Source of the DNA: UBA8231 sp036011085
Lineage (GTDB): Bacteria; Latescibacterota; UBA2968; UBA8231
DNA: 64,000 bases
Reading direction: 5' to 3'
Assembly (NCBI GenBank): GCA_036011085.1
Contig: DASCMS010000075.1
Coordinates: forward strand, 1-64,000
Shown here: piece after piece, positions 54,262-62,797 of the stretch
Layout of the letters: every line of letters starts with the position of its first letter
Numbering within the stretch: position 1 is the stretch's first letter
The notes under the pieces: model-generated
The model's input: the letters and a program-made list of their open reading frames with translations, nothing else
What the model was told of the DNA's origin: nothing
Databases searched by the model: none
Translations under genes and position numbers: made by a program

Positions 54262-54274
54262 CGGCTCGGAGCCG
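54262..54274. terminator. Short palindrome between convergent genes
   Basis: CGGCTC-G-GAGCCG lies between the hydrolase stop and the trmJ stop. It is small and lacks a T tract. Confidence 0.3.
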
Positions 54275-54277
54275 AGC

Positions 54278-55048
54278 TCAGTCCCGGCGGCGGGCGAATT
54301 TCCGGATCTGGCTGCAGATGCGGTGCAGGACGGCGGCGTCGCGACGTTCCAGCGGTGTTCGTGACAGAAAGCGACGCAGGACACGCTCGAAGTTCGTCAC
54401 ATCGCTGTTGAAGGGATGGAAGCCCACGGTCTCCATCGCATCGAGAACTCTTTCCACCAGTCGATCCATCCCTGCGGCCGTCGTCAACGGTGACACCTGA
54501 GAGCGCCGGGGTGAGGAGTCACCAAGCCGGCGGAACAGCTCGTAGGTTACCAGCAGCACCGCATGCGACAAGTTGAAGGAAGGATGAGGAACGGCGGAGG
54601 GTATCCGGATGAGCCGCTGGCAACGCAGCAGCTCGTCCCGCGACAGGCCATCTTTCTCCCGCCCGAAGATGACCGCCACTCGATGCCCCTGGACGGCGGT
54701 GAGTCCGGTTTCGGTCAGAACCGTGCGGTAGTCTTCCTCGACGACACGGAACCGCCCATCCCGGTGGGAGGTGCCGATCACGACATGACAGTCGGCGATG
54801 GCTTCGTCGAGGGTGGACACGACACGGACGCCGTCGAGCAGTTCACTGGAACCGTGGGCCATCCAGTCAGTCTCGTCGGTGCGCCACGCACCGGGATTCA
54901 CCAGAACCCAGTCGTGAAAACCGGTGTTGTTCAGCACCCTGGCGACGGAGCCTATGTTGCCGGGAGATGCCGGCTCGACGAGAACGATGCGGACGCGGTC
55001 GGCGTGCTTCGCGGCTGCGTGTTCGTCACCTGTGTTGCTCGGTCCCAA
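54278..55048 (-). CDS. trmJ: TrmJ-type tRNA (cytidine/uridine-2'-O)-methyltransferase, SpoU family
   Basis: A 256-residue SPOUT methyltransferase. Motif 1 is EPASPGNIGSVARVLNNTGF, motif 2 contains VIFGREKDGLSRDEL and motif 3 is PSFNLSHAVLLVTYEL. The C-terminal helical extension (ETVGFHPFNSDVTNFERVLRRF) is typical of TrmJ, which methylates position 32 of the tRNA anticodon loop. TTG 55048 (GPSNTGDE) has AGGA about nine bases upstream and gives the normal length; the longer open frame upstream is not conserved in character. Confidence 0.87.
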   Translation of the reverse strand: MGPSNTGDEHAAAKHADRVRIVLVEPASPGNIGSVARVLNNTGFHDWVLVNPGAWRTDETDWMAHGSSELLDGVRVVSTLDEAIADCHVVIGTSHRDGRFRVVEEDYRTVLTETGLTAVQGHRVAVIFGREKDGLSRDELLRCQRLIRIPSAVPHPSFNLSHAVLLVTYELFRRLGDSSPRRSQVSPLTTAAGMDRLVERVLDAMETVGFHPFNSDVTNFERVLRRFLSRTPLERRDAAVLHRICSQIRKFARRRD

Positions 55049-55583
55049 ATTGCCATGTCCTTTGTCTTGCGGTTTGGAAAAGCCAAGGCTACATTGGCTC
55101 ACGAAACGGTGTGCACTCCTGGCGCCGGCTTTTCCCCTAATTGGACACGGAGCGCCCAAGGTCGCTCCCGACCCAAGACACCGAACTCCGAAACGATGGC
55201 GCAGCTCGCCCACCGACCTGCGCATGGAGACCCGGTTCCGCCGCCTCACAACCCGCTTCTGACAGATCGCTCGATTGAGCCCACCGCGCCTGTGTGAAGG
55301 CGCGCCCACTTCGGTGGGTCAGGCTCTGGCGTCCCACCGGTAGATCCGGTGCAGGACTCGCCTGTTCTCGCTACCCCTCAAGCCGCTGCCTCGTGCAGCC
55401 GACCGGGACAGCGGGCATGGGTCGACGTACGCCGGTCGCACACTCGAGCAACTCACCTAAGATACCTGTTTACAGGAAGTTACGACTATCTCCAAGAAAC
55501 AGACCACAACGTCGAGGCCCAGCATCTGGGGCAGGGTATACCACATCATCCTGCCGTATCGATCACGGCTTGCCGTCGCCGCC
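55049..55583 (+). ncRNA. Structured leader/ncRNA candidate upstream of ABC exporter
   Basis: No coding frame is convincing up to about 55460. The plus strand carries a promoter candidate (55067-55095) and at least five perfect hairpins: 55149-55154/55163-55168; GAGCC/GGCTC (55278-55282/55323-55327) enclosing CGCGCC/GGCGCG and a CCCAC-TTCG-GTGGG tetraloop hairpin as a three-way junction; 55336-55352; 55353-55365; and 55386-55400. It does not match tmRNA, RNase P, SRP or 6S motifs that I can recall. The last part (from about 55488) appears to encode the exporter N-terminus. Confidence 0.45.
55067..55095 (+). promoter_or_regulatory. Putative promoter of the leader/ABC exporter
   Basis: TTGCGG (55067-55072) and TACATT (55090-55095), spacer 17 bases. 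This would give a leader of roughly 385-480 bases. Confidence 0.45.
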
Positions 55584-57311
55584 GTGACGATGGTGGGCCT
55601 GACCGCGCTGGGACTCACCTCGCCAAGGCTGTCTGCCAAGCTCATCGGCAAGGCCTTGACGGAGCCCCTCGACCGCGACCTGTTCCTGATCCTCGTCGGT
55701 CTGTTGTTCGCCGTGCACCTGTTGAGCAACGCCTTCTCCTTTCTGTACTCCTACCAGATGCGCGTTCTGGGAGGACGGGTCGTGTTCGACCTGCGACGCC
55801 GTATGTACGACCACCTGCAACGCCTCTCCCTGGGATTCTACGAGTCACGGAGCTCGGGAGAGATCATCTCCCGCATGATGAACGACGTCAACTCCATCAC
55901 CTCACTGGTGACGGGCACGGTGCTCAATACGCTGATATCGTCGTTCAAGGCCGTCGCTATTCTCGCCATGTTGTTCGCCGAGAGCCTCGAAGTCACCCTG
56001 ATGGCCATCGCCGTGCTGCCCCTGCATTTCCTCGGCTACTTCTTCTTCAACAGCCGGATTTCTCACACCGCCTGGAAGTCGTCGGAGAAGATGTCCCAAA
56101 TCTACGGCAAGGTGAGCGAGGTCCTCGGCGCCATGAAGATGGTCAAATCTCACTCGGGGGAAATGCGGGAGAGTCGGTCGCTGATCACGCAGCTGCGAGA
56201 GAGCTACGACATCAATCTCTATTCCGGAAACCTCGGCAGCATCTGGGGCCACACGACCGGCAACATCTCTTACGTGGGGCAGGTCGCCGTCATGCTCGTC
56301 TGCGGCATCGCCGTACTGGACCTGGAGTTGTCCCTCGAACAGTACGTCCTGCTGATGTCGTACGTGGCGATGCTCTACCGACCCGTGTCGGAGCTGATCG
56401 GCGTCGTGCAGCAGATCCTGCCGGCCAAGGTGGGCATCCGCCGGGTCTTCGAGATCATGGACATGGAGCCCGAAGTCGTCGACCGCCCCGACGGCGCACG
56501 CGACAGGATCCGGGGCGAGGTGGTCTTCGAGGATGTCAGTTTCGCCTACGCCCAGGGCGATCAGGTCCTGACCGATGTTTCCTTTCGCGCCGAACCGGGC
56601 GAAGTCGTGGCTTTTGTCGGCCCATCTGGTTCCGGGAAGACGACGATCGCCAATCTGATCGCCCGCTTCTACGACCGCTCCCGGGGCGAGATCACGATCG
56701 ACGGTCGGGATATCCAGGAATACGCGCTGCGGACACTGCGGGAGCAGATGAGTATCGTGCTGCAGGAGACCTTCCTCTTCCGCGGCACCATTCTCGATAA
56801 CGTGCGCTACGGCAAACCCGAGGCGACGACGGAAGAGATCGAGGAGGCGGCGAGGCTGGCCAACGCCCATGAGTTCATCTGTACGCTGCCGGACGGCTAC
56901 CGTTCACTCATCGCCTCCAACGGCACCCGCCTGTCGGGAGGGCAGAGACAGCGAGTCGCCATCGCCCGAGCGCTGATCCGCAATCCCCGCATCCTCATTC
57001 TGGACGAGGCAACGTCGGCCCTCGATACGGTCTCGGAATCCAAGGTGCAGGATGCGTTGCAGCACCTGATGCAGAATCGAACGACCTTCATCATCGCTCA
57101 CCGTCTGTCGACGATCAGGAATGCGAACAAGATCGTCGTCCTCAAGGAAGGTCGCGTCGAACAGATCGGCGGCCACGAGGAGCTGATCGACGAAGAGGGG
57201 CTGTACCGCGAGCTCTACGACCCGGACTGGGCCAGGGAACAGAAGGACCTCCGAGACGAACGAATCGAGGAACTGGCACGGGCTGCCGGTTACCAGGAGC
57301 AGACGACATGA
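55584..57311 (+). CDS. ABC exporter, fused permease-ATPase (MsbA-like)
   Basis: A half-transporter with six helices and a C-terminal ATPase: Walker A GPSGSGKTT, signature LSGGQRQRVAIARAL, Walker B ILILDEATSALD and switch His in AHRLSTI. It is likely a homodimeric lipid or peptide exporter. From GTG 55584 the protein is 575 residues but begins inside the first helix. In the same frame 41 codons run upstream to TAA 55458 and encode ISKKQTTTSRPSIWGRV and YHIILPYRSRLAV, a typical exporter N-terminus, but contain no ATG, GTG or TTG. AGGAAG (55474-55479) lies eight bases before an ATC at 55488. Confidence 0.88.
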   Translation: MTMVGLTALGLTSPRLSAKLIGKALTEPLDRDLFLILVGLLFAVHLLSNAFSFLYSYQMRVLGGRVVFDLRRRMYDHLQRLSLGFYESRSSGEIISRMMNDVNSITSLVTGTVLNTLISSFKAVAILAMLFAESLEVTLMAIAVLPLHFLGYFFFNSRISHTAWKSSEKMSQIYGKVSEVLGAMKMVKSHSGEMRESRSLITQLRESYDINLYSGNLGSIWGHTTGNISYVGQVAVMLVCGIAVLDLELSLEQYVLLMSYVAMLYRPVSELIGVVQQILPAKVGIRRVFEIMDMEPEVVDRPDGARDRIRGEVVFEDVSFAYAQGDQVLTDVSFRAEPGEVVAFVGPSGSGKTTIANLIARFYDRSRGEITIDGRDIQEYALRTLREQMSIVLQETFLFRGTILDNVRYGKPEATTEEIEEAARLANAHEFICTLPDGYRSLIASNGTRLSGGQRQRVAIARALIRNPRILILDEATSALDTVSESKVQDALQHLMQNRTTFIIAHRLSTIRNANKIVVLKEGRVEQIGGHEELIDEEGLYRELYDPDWAREQKDLRDERIEELARAAGYQEQTT

Positions 57312-58483
57312 CCGCCGTACCGAAACTCTTCGAGGCTGCTGGACGAGCCGTGCCGCTGAAACGACCCATCGTCTTCGATCTGGTCGCTCACTACGAGCCG
57401 AGCGCGCACTTTCAGTTCACCCGACGGGTGCGCAACAACTTCGACGAGCTGGCCAACGAGTACAGCCGCTCCACGTGGCTGCTGGGACGGTATGGCGGGC
57501 GCGCCATCATGCAGACCGACATCGAGGGCATCGGCGTGGCCTGTCGCGTCGAGATCGGCCGGCTCGTGCTGCGGGAGGGCAACCAGTCCGAACTGATCCT
57601 GAGCGCCATGCAGATGTTCCGTCAGGCCCAGGACCGGGAGCTGGCTTCGGGTCCGGTAAGCCGGGTTCTCGTCCACTTTCCGAAGGCGGACAATCGCCCC
57701 AGGGAGCGCGAGATCGTCCGGGGCGCCTTTGACGAGGTGTTCGCCGAAGCCGATGGCGAGACAGAACTCGACAGCGCCTTTCTCGTCGAAGGGTTGGCCC
57801 GCCTGGAACTGGGCCGCTGTGTCGAATACCAGACGCTGACCAGCTACCTGCGCGAGGATGGTCACTTCCACAGCGCCCACCGCAACCGCATCGACAAGGT
57901 TCAGCGTCACCTGCAGCAGGAGGTCGGTCGCTACGAGAGTCACCGCTTCTTCCTGCGCACACACCCACCTCAGCCCGGTGAGGTCCCGGTCATCGATTTC
58001 TGCTACACAGGGGACAGAGCCGACGTGCGCGTCGAAGCCTTTATGGAGGGCTATACGGGGGAGAAGGTAGAGTTCGTGCCTCGCCAGCTGTATGAGAGAC
58101 AGAGTGGTCAGTTTACCGGACTGGCAGACTACGAGCGTGCCAGCCGGCGGTTCGGCAAGCTCTGGATCCTGCAGTCGGATCTTGTCCGTCGACTCATGCC
58201 GCAGCAGGTCAGCGTTCTGTATCTGTTCTTCGACCAGCAACTGCAACCGGAGCTGGCGCGTACCTTCTCCTGGGATGAACTGTTCGATCGACAAAGACAG
58301 TCCGGGTTCATATCCCGCGCCTCGCGCAATTCGCAGACATACCTCGATATGGTTCTGGAGGGGCTTGTCCGCGATCGGTTTGTCTATGCGGAGGGTGAAA
58401 ACTATCGCCTGGCACCGGGCTTTGATGCCTTCCGGCATGTCACCTTCTACCAGTTGGGGGAATACCGCAAACGGCAGATCTGA
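57308..58483 (+). CDS. Uncharacterised 391-aa protein
   Basis: I do not recognise the family. The protein is soluble, with no signal peptide or membrane segment. The first 60 residues contain a VAHYEPSAHFQFTRRVRNNF stretch, the middle has mixed alpha/beta character (VSRVLVHFPKADNRP), and acidic and aromatic residues are frequent in the C-terminal half (LYLFFDQQLQPELARTF). It overlaps the ABC exporter by four bases and precedes two M16 genes, which suggests a joint role. Confidence 0.7.
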   Translation: MTAVPKLFEAAGRAVPLKRPIVFDLVAHYEPSAHFQFTRRVRNNFDELANEYSRSTWLLGRYGGRAIMQTDIEGIGVACRVEIGRLVLREGNQSELILSAMQMFRQAQDRELASGPVSRVLVHFPKADNRPREREIVRGAFDEVFAEADGETELDSAFLVEGLARLELGRCVEYQTLTSYLREDGHFHSAHRNRIDKVQRHLQQEVGRYESHRFFLRTHPPQPGEVPVIDFCYTGDRADVRVEAFMEGYTGEKVEFVPRQLYERQSGQFTGLADYERASRRFGKLWILQSDLVRRLMPQQVSVLYLFFDQQLQPELARTFSWDELFDRQRQSGFISRASRNSQTYLDMVLEGLVRDRFVYAEGENYRLAPGFDAFRHVTFYQLGEYRKRQI

Positions 58484-58516
58484 CAGCGACGTCGCCTGCA
58501 GGACGGGAGCCTGCGC

Positions 58517-59836
58517 GTGACTCTCGCGCAAGACGTACCACCAGACACTGATTTCGGCAGCCGCAGCCTGGCCGGGGGTGCCTGGCTGCATGTGCGCCGC
58601 ACAGCCCGGTTTAAATCGGTATGGGTGGACGTCTTCCTGCCCCAACTGATGCAGCCCACGGCTACCACCCGTCTGGCGCTGCTGGGCCGACTGCTCGAGC
58701 GCGGCACTCGCCAGCTGCCCGATCTGCGCGCCCTCAATCGCTACACCGACTGGCTGTACGGTGCCGCCATGTCGGTTCAGACCCTGGGTTTCGGTCCCTT
58801 CCAGGTCCTGCACCTGCACTACGACGCCGTCGACGGAACCTACGTCCCGGAGGACGGCGGCAATCTGCTCGAATCCGGCCTGCGCCTGCTGGGCGACGTG
58901 CTTACCGATCCCTATCTCGAAGATGGCGCCCTGCCGGTGTCCCGCCTGCAGCAGGAGAAGGAATCTCTGCGACGGTATGTGGATGGTCTGCACAATGACC
59001 GTTCCTTGCTGGCACAGCGGCGTTGTATGGAACTGATGTGCGCTGGGAGCCCCTGGGCGTTGACCGCCTACGGGGACCCGGCGGAGATGGCCGACATCCA
59101 GGCAGATGAACTGCTGCGGCTTCTCGGCTCCTACTCCCGGACGGCACCCATGGACATCTATGTCTGTGGCGATGTCGAGGCCGAAGACGTGTCCGATCTG
59201 TGTTCCGAGTATCTTCCACGGGGTGACTCACGTCGGGTGCCGCCCGCCGTTCCCGGTCTGCCGCCGCCAGGAATCTCACGCCACATTTCCGAGCCCGGAG
59301 ACGTGGCTCAGGGAAGACTCGTTCTCGGCTTCCGGACACCCGTTCTACTGAGTGCATCTGCAGCCGACTACGCAGCCTTGCTCCTGTTGAATCTGCTGTT
59401 CGGGGGTGACGCCCATTCGCGACTCTACAACCGGGTCCGCGAGGAATTGGGGTTGTGCTATCACATCGCCTCCTACCTGGAGCCGATGGCGGGGCTGGTT
59501 CTGGTGGAGGCAGGCGTCGAGCCGACGGACCGGCAGGCCGTGGTCGAGCAGGTCCTCGGCGAGCTGGCCGATCTCGCCCAGAAAGGCCCTTCCATGGCAG
59601 AATTCGAGCGCTCTCAGGCGTTGGCACGGCAGCGGTTCGATAGTGCCATAGATGGTCGTGACAGCCTTGTACGCTTCCACTACACCCGCCGACTCGCCGG
59701 CTCGAACACGGGGCGTGACTGTCTGCTCAGGGCCCTGGGCTCTGTAACACCGGAGGCGGTACGCTGCGTTGCCACCGACATCAGGCTTGATACAGTTTTT
59801 TTCCTGGCACCAGCCGACGCTTTGCGGCGAGATTGA
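58517..59836 (+). CDS. M16-family peptidase-like protein without zinc site (YmfF-like)
   Basis: A 439-residue M16 family protein. Where active members have HxxEH, it has LLGRLLERGTRQLPDL, so it is the non-catalytic partner. The C-terminal half contains SRLYNRVREELGLCYHIAS, the substrate-binding RY-type region. It pairs with the next gene in the way of Bacillus YmfF and YmfH. Start GTG 58517 is preceded by GGGAG at a longer spacing. Confidence 0.85.
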   Translation: MTLAQDVPPDTDFGSRSLAGGAWLHVRRTARFKSVWVDVFLPQLMQPTATTRLALLGRLLERGTRQLPDLRALNRYTDWLYGAAMSVQTLGFGPFQVLHLHYDAVDGTYVPEDGGNLLESGLRLLGDVLTDPYLEDGALPVSRLQQEKESLRRYVDGLHNDRSLLAQRRCMELMCAGSPWALTAYGDPAEMADIQADELLRLLGSYSRTAPMDIYVCGDVEAEDVSDLCSEYLPRGDSRRVPPAVPGLPPPGISRHISEPGDVAQGRLVLGFRTPVLLSASAADYAALLLLNLLFGGDAHSRLYNRVREELGLCYHIASYLEPMAGLVLVEAGVEPTDRQAVVEQVLGELADLAQKGPSMAEFERSQALARQRFDSAIDGRDSLVRFHYTRRLAGSNTGRDCLLRALGSVTPEAVRCVATDIRLDTVFFLAPADALRRD

Positions 59837-59839
59837 TCG

Positions 59840-61096
59840 ATGCAGCGCCGGAATGAACCCCTGCGGGAATCCGTCGTCACCGAGCAGTTGGTCGGCGGTG
59901 GCCGCCTCTGTGTCGTGCCACGGCCTTCCAGGCGCTGCCATGCCGTGCTGAACATAGGCTTTGGCGCCCTGCACGAGGCCGGCGTCGGGGGCGGCGAACC
60001 CCCGGGGATCGCCCACTTCCTCGAACATCGCCTCTTTGAAAAGGATCACGGCGACATCAGTGAACGTTTCACTGACATCGGCGCCGATGTCGACGCCCAG
60101 ACGGGATTCACCACGACCTCGTTCTCCGTCACGGCCGGGGTTGAGGTCTTCCCGCAAGCGATGGAACTGCTGCTCGAACTCGTGGGTACGTCGCACTTTC
60201 CCCAGGACTCGGTGACCAGGGAGCGAACCATCGTCGGCCATGAGATTCAGCTGTACGAGGACAGTGTCGAGTGGGTCTCCTTCCAGACACTGCTCGCGGC
60301 TCTGTACCCCGATCAGCGAATCGCCATCGACATCGCCGGCACGCCGGAGAGCCTGCTGGCCATCGACGCCCCGATGCTCGAGCTCTGCCACCGTCGCCGC
60401 TACCGCGCCGACGCCATGCACCTGTCTGCCTGTGGTCCCATTGACGCCGGCGATCTGGTCGGGATCTGTGATCGAGCGCTCGGGGACTGGCCAGAGGATC
60501 AGCTACGCCGGAAGGAACCGGGCCGATCCCGGGCGCAACCCGCAAGTCTGCAGGCACCGATGCCGCTGTCGAGGCCGCGACATACCCTGGCGTTTCCCGA
60601 TGAGCAACCGCGTCACGGGCTGGACCTGATGCGACAGGAACTGGCTCTGGAGATGACACTGGACATCCTCTTTGGGCCGAGAAGCGAGTTCTTCAGCCGT
60701 CACTACGAATCCGGCCTGCTCGATGGCGAGACCTTCGGCGGCGAGGTCCACCTGGACGAGAGCTACGGCTTCTGTCTCCTCGGTGGGGACACCGATGATC
60801 CAGAAGGCTTGCAGTCCGCCGTCCTCGATGAGCTGACAGAGGCACCCGGTTCGGACTGGCTCGAGACCGACTTCGAACGGGCCCGGCGTCGCGTCTTCGG
60901 CGACATGATCTGTCGATGGGAAGACGTGGAGAGCACGGTGGGATTCCTGGAGAGCGCCAGCCTGCGCGGTTGTCACCCCTTCGACGCGACCGGACTCTAC
61001 AGCGGCGAGCAGGCGGTGAACTCGGAAGATATCCGCCGCTGTCTGGAGCAGTGCCTGCGCCCCGACCGCGTCGCCGCCGCTACCCTGGCTGGATGA
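59840..61096 (+). CDS. M16 zinc peptidase (YmfH-like)
   Basis: A 418-residue M16 peptidase. The inverted zinc motif is H59-F-L-E62-H63, and Glu135 (RTIVGHEIQLYED) is the third ligand. The FEKDHGD and QTGFTTTSFSV segments match YmfH-type proteins. It would form the catalytic subunit of a heterodimer with the preceding protein. No signal peptide is visible, so it acts in the cytoplasm. The gap between the genes is three bases. Confidence 0.88.
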   Translation: MQRRNEPLRESVVTEQLVGGGRLCVVPRPSRRCHAVLNIGFGALHEAGVGGGEPPGIAHFLEHRLFEKDHGDISERFTDIGADVDAQTGFTTTSFSVTAGVEVFPQAMELLLELVGTSHFPQDSVTRERTIVGHEIQLYEDSVEWVSFQTLLAALYPDQRIAIDIAGTPESLLAIDAPMLELCHRRRYRADAMHLSACGPIDAGDLVGICDRALGDWPEDQLRRKEPGRSRAQPASLQAPMPLSRPRHTLAFPDEQPRHGLDLMRQELALEMTLDILFGPRSEFFSRHYESGLLDGETFGGEVHLDESYGFCLLGGDTDDPEGLQSAVLDELTEAPGSDWLETDFERARRRVFGDMICRWEDVESTVGFLESASLRGCHPFDATGLYSGEQAVNSEDIRRCLEQCLRPDRVAAATLAG

Positions 61097-62068
61097 ATGA
61101 ACACGGCCCGGATCCTCGACTATCAGCTATCCAGCATCGGCGGGTTCGAAGAGATCGTCGTCGATGAACTAGGAGCCGTCGTCGGCGGCAGAATCCAGGG
61201 CCTGCGCGTCGAGCACGGCGAGGTAGGCGGAGTCTACTTCCGTACCGAAGCCAGTCCCCGGCGCCTGCTGCAACTGGGTTGTCCCACCGCCATCGAGGCG
61301 GTGGCCGCTCAGGCCCACGACGTCACTGTCGGTCAGCCCGGGCTAGAGCGTGTCCTGCGTTGTCTGCGCAGTCTGCCCGTGGCAGCTGTCCGGCGACTGG
61401 CGAAGGCCTGCGATGAAGGCGTCGATGTGGATCACGTCGAGCTTCGTGTCACGCTGCGCGGAGCGCACCGCTTCGTCGCTGCCGATGTGGAGAGGCTGGC
61501 ACTGCCGGCACTTCACGAACTCGGCTTCCAGGAAAATCCACCGCCGCCGGGTTTCCGGGCGATGCCGCTGACGATCCGCGTCCGCAAGCGCCGAGCTTTC
61601 GTCACCGTACTTCTGGGACCACGCCGCCCCGTCGGCGACCCCCAACGGGAGGGCTGGCCGGGACCCGCCCGCAACTGTGTCTCCCGGGTTCTCGATCTCG
61701 ACGATGAACTGGTAGTGGGGGGGCTGCCGGCGCCCGGTGGCAGCGGGCTCTCCATCGCCGCCTCGGACATCGTTGCCAGTGCCGAGCACCTGCCGCTGAG
61801 GACGGGCCGACTACCCGTGCTGCTGCTGGTGTACGATCTCGACACCCATTCTGCCGTGGACCAGCTGCGGGAGGCTGTTCGTGCCGTGGCGCCGGGCGGC
61901 ATTCTCGGTCTGCTTGTCCGGCGCAGCGAGCAACTGGCCGGCCTTCTGCACGAACTCGAGCTTCCTCTGGAGGTGATGGCGACCATTCCGTACTACGTTC
62001 GCCGCCGCCGTTGCGTCCTCTTCCTGCTCGAGCGCCTCGAACTGCTCAGCATTGAGTCCATGACCTGA
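61097..62068 (+). CDS. THUMP-domain protein with degenerate methyltransferase-like C-terminus
   Basis: A 323-residue protein. Residues 1-165 resemble a THUMP RNA-binding domain (GFEEIVVDELG, then VGGVYFRTEA, and LRVTLRGAHRFV). The C-terminal part has features of class I methyltransferases (ASDIVASAEHLPL, then AVAPGGILGLLVRR), but no GxGxG SAM site or NPPY motif is visible. It may be a non-catalytic or highly divergent relative of tRNA/rRNA guanine-N2 methyltransferases (Trm14/RlmL). The ATG lies directly after the M16 stop (TGAATGA). Confidence 0.65.
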   Translation: MNTARILDYQLSSIGGFEEIVVDELGAVVGGRIQGLRVEHGEVGGVYFRTEASPRRLLQLGCPTAIEAVAAQAHDVTVGQPGLERVLRCLRSLPVAAVRRLAKACDEGVDVDHVELRVTLRGAHRFVAADVERLALPALHELGFQENPPPPGFRAMPLTIRVRKRRAFVTVLLGPRRPVGDPQREGWPGPARNCVSRVLDLDDELVVGGLPAPGGSGLSIAASDIVASAEHLPLRTGRLPVLLLVYDLDTHSAVDQLREAVRAVAPGGILGLLVRRSEQLAGLLHELELPLEVMATIPYYVRRRRCVLFLLERLELLSIESMT

Positions 62069-62167
62069 GGATCGGCTTCAGGCACGGCCTTTGCGTTCCC
62101 AGTCTGCGGGCAGGAGTCTGACCGGCAACTGCCGTCCCGAAACGCTCTGATCAAGGGACCCAAGAGG

Positions 62168-62196
62168 TTGATTTTACAGGAGTTTCGTGCTAGTTT
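62168..62196 (+). promoter_or_regulatory. Putative promoter of the FliN-like gene
   Basis: TTGATT (62168-62173) and TAGTTT (62191-62196) with a 17-base spacer in a 212-base gap. Confidence 0.45.
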
Positions 62197-62280
62197 CACA
62201 GACGTGGCAGCGGCACCGTCAACGCGGCCTCCGGCCCGGACAGGTTTTCCGCTTGGCCGCGACATCTTCCGGATGACGGA

Positions 62281-62796
62281 ATGACAGAGCAAGAGACTGT
62301 GGACATCGAGGAAAACGAACTCGACGACGCCGAGGCGGACGCGGCGCCGGGCCCGGTGGCGGCCCCGCTGGAGCAGTTTGGCGACGAGCCGGACACAGCC
62401 GGGGACGATTCCGGTGTAGCCGAAGCCCTGCGCGCCTGGGCAGCCGGGGGACACTCCGTCGAGACCGAGGGGGCCGGCGACGAGATCCTGCCGGTTCAGT
62501 TTGCCCAGCTGGAGCCGCCGGCACCGCAGAAGGTGAAGCCGCGCTTCAGCCGCATCAACAACGTCTTCGTCGATATCACGGTGGAGCTCGGTCGGCGTGA
62601 TATGTCGGTGCGCGAACTGGACAATATGAAGGTTCAGGACGTCATCGACCTCGACAAGCTCGCCGGAGAAGCCTTCGATATCCTGATCAACAAACGCCCC
62701 TTTGCCGAGGGCGAAATTGTCGTCGTCACCGACCTGATGGCCGTGCGCATCACGCGGCTCATCGACCGTTCCGCCCCGGAGGAAGACGAGGAGTAG
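62281..62796 (+). CDS. FliN/SpoA-domain flagellar switch-like protein
   Basis: A 171-residue protein whose last 75 residues form a SpoA (FliN/FliM C-terminal) domain: INNVFVDITVELGRRDMSV, VQDVIDLDKLAGEAFDILIN, and AEGEIVVVTDLMAVRITRLI. This is the domain that forms the base of the flagellar C-ring and of type III secretion sorting platforms. The N-terminal 90 residues are acidic and probably disordered. No other flagellar or secretion gene lies in the window, so it is an orphan. Confidence 0.85.
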   Translation: MTEQETVDIEENELDDAEADAAPGPVAAPLEQFGDEPDTAGDDSGVAEALRAWAAGGHSVETEGAGDEILPVQFAQLEPPAPQKVKPRFSRINNVFVDITVELGRRDMSVRELDNMKVQDVIDLDKLAGEAFDILINKRPFAEGEIVVVTDLMAVRITRLIDRSAPEEDEE

Positions 62797-62797
62797 G

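Noticed and set aside
55049..55460. tmRNA, RNase P, SRP or 6S RNA in the leader region
   Set aside because: None of the conserved sequence cores that I know for these RNAs is found on either strand.
55349..56800. 483-codon frame overlapping the ABC exporter
   Set aside because: Out of frame with Walker and signature motifs, Arg/His-rich; the exporter frame is the real one.
57308..61096. Ribosomally made peptide (RiPP) cluster
   Set aside because: The exporter and M16 pair fit, but no precursor peptide or modifying enzyme is visible, so the idea is kept only as a weak inference.
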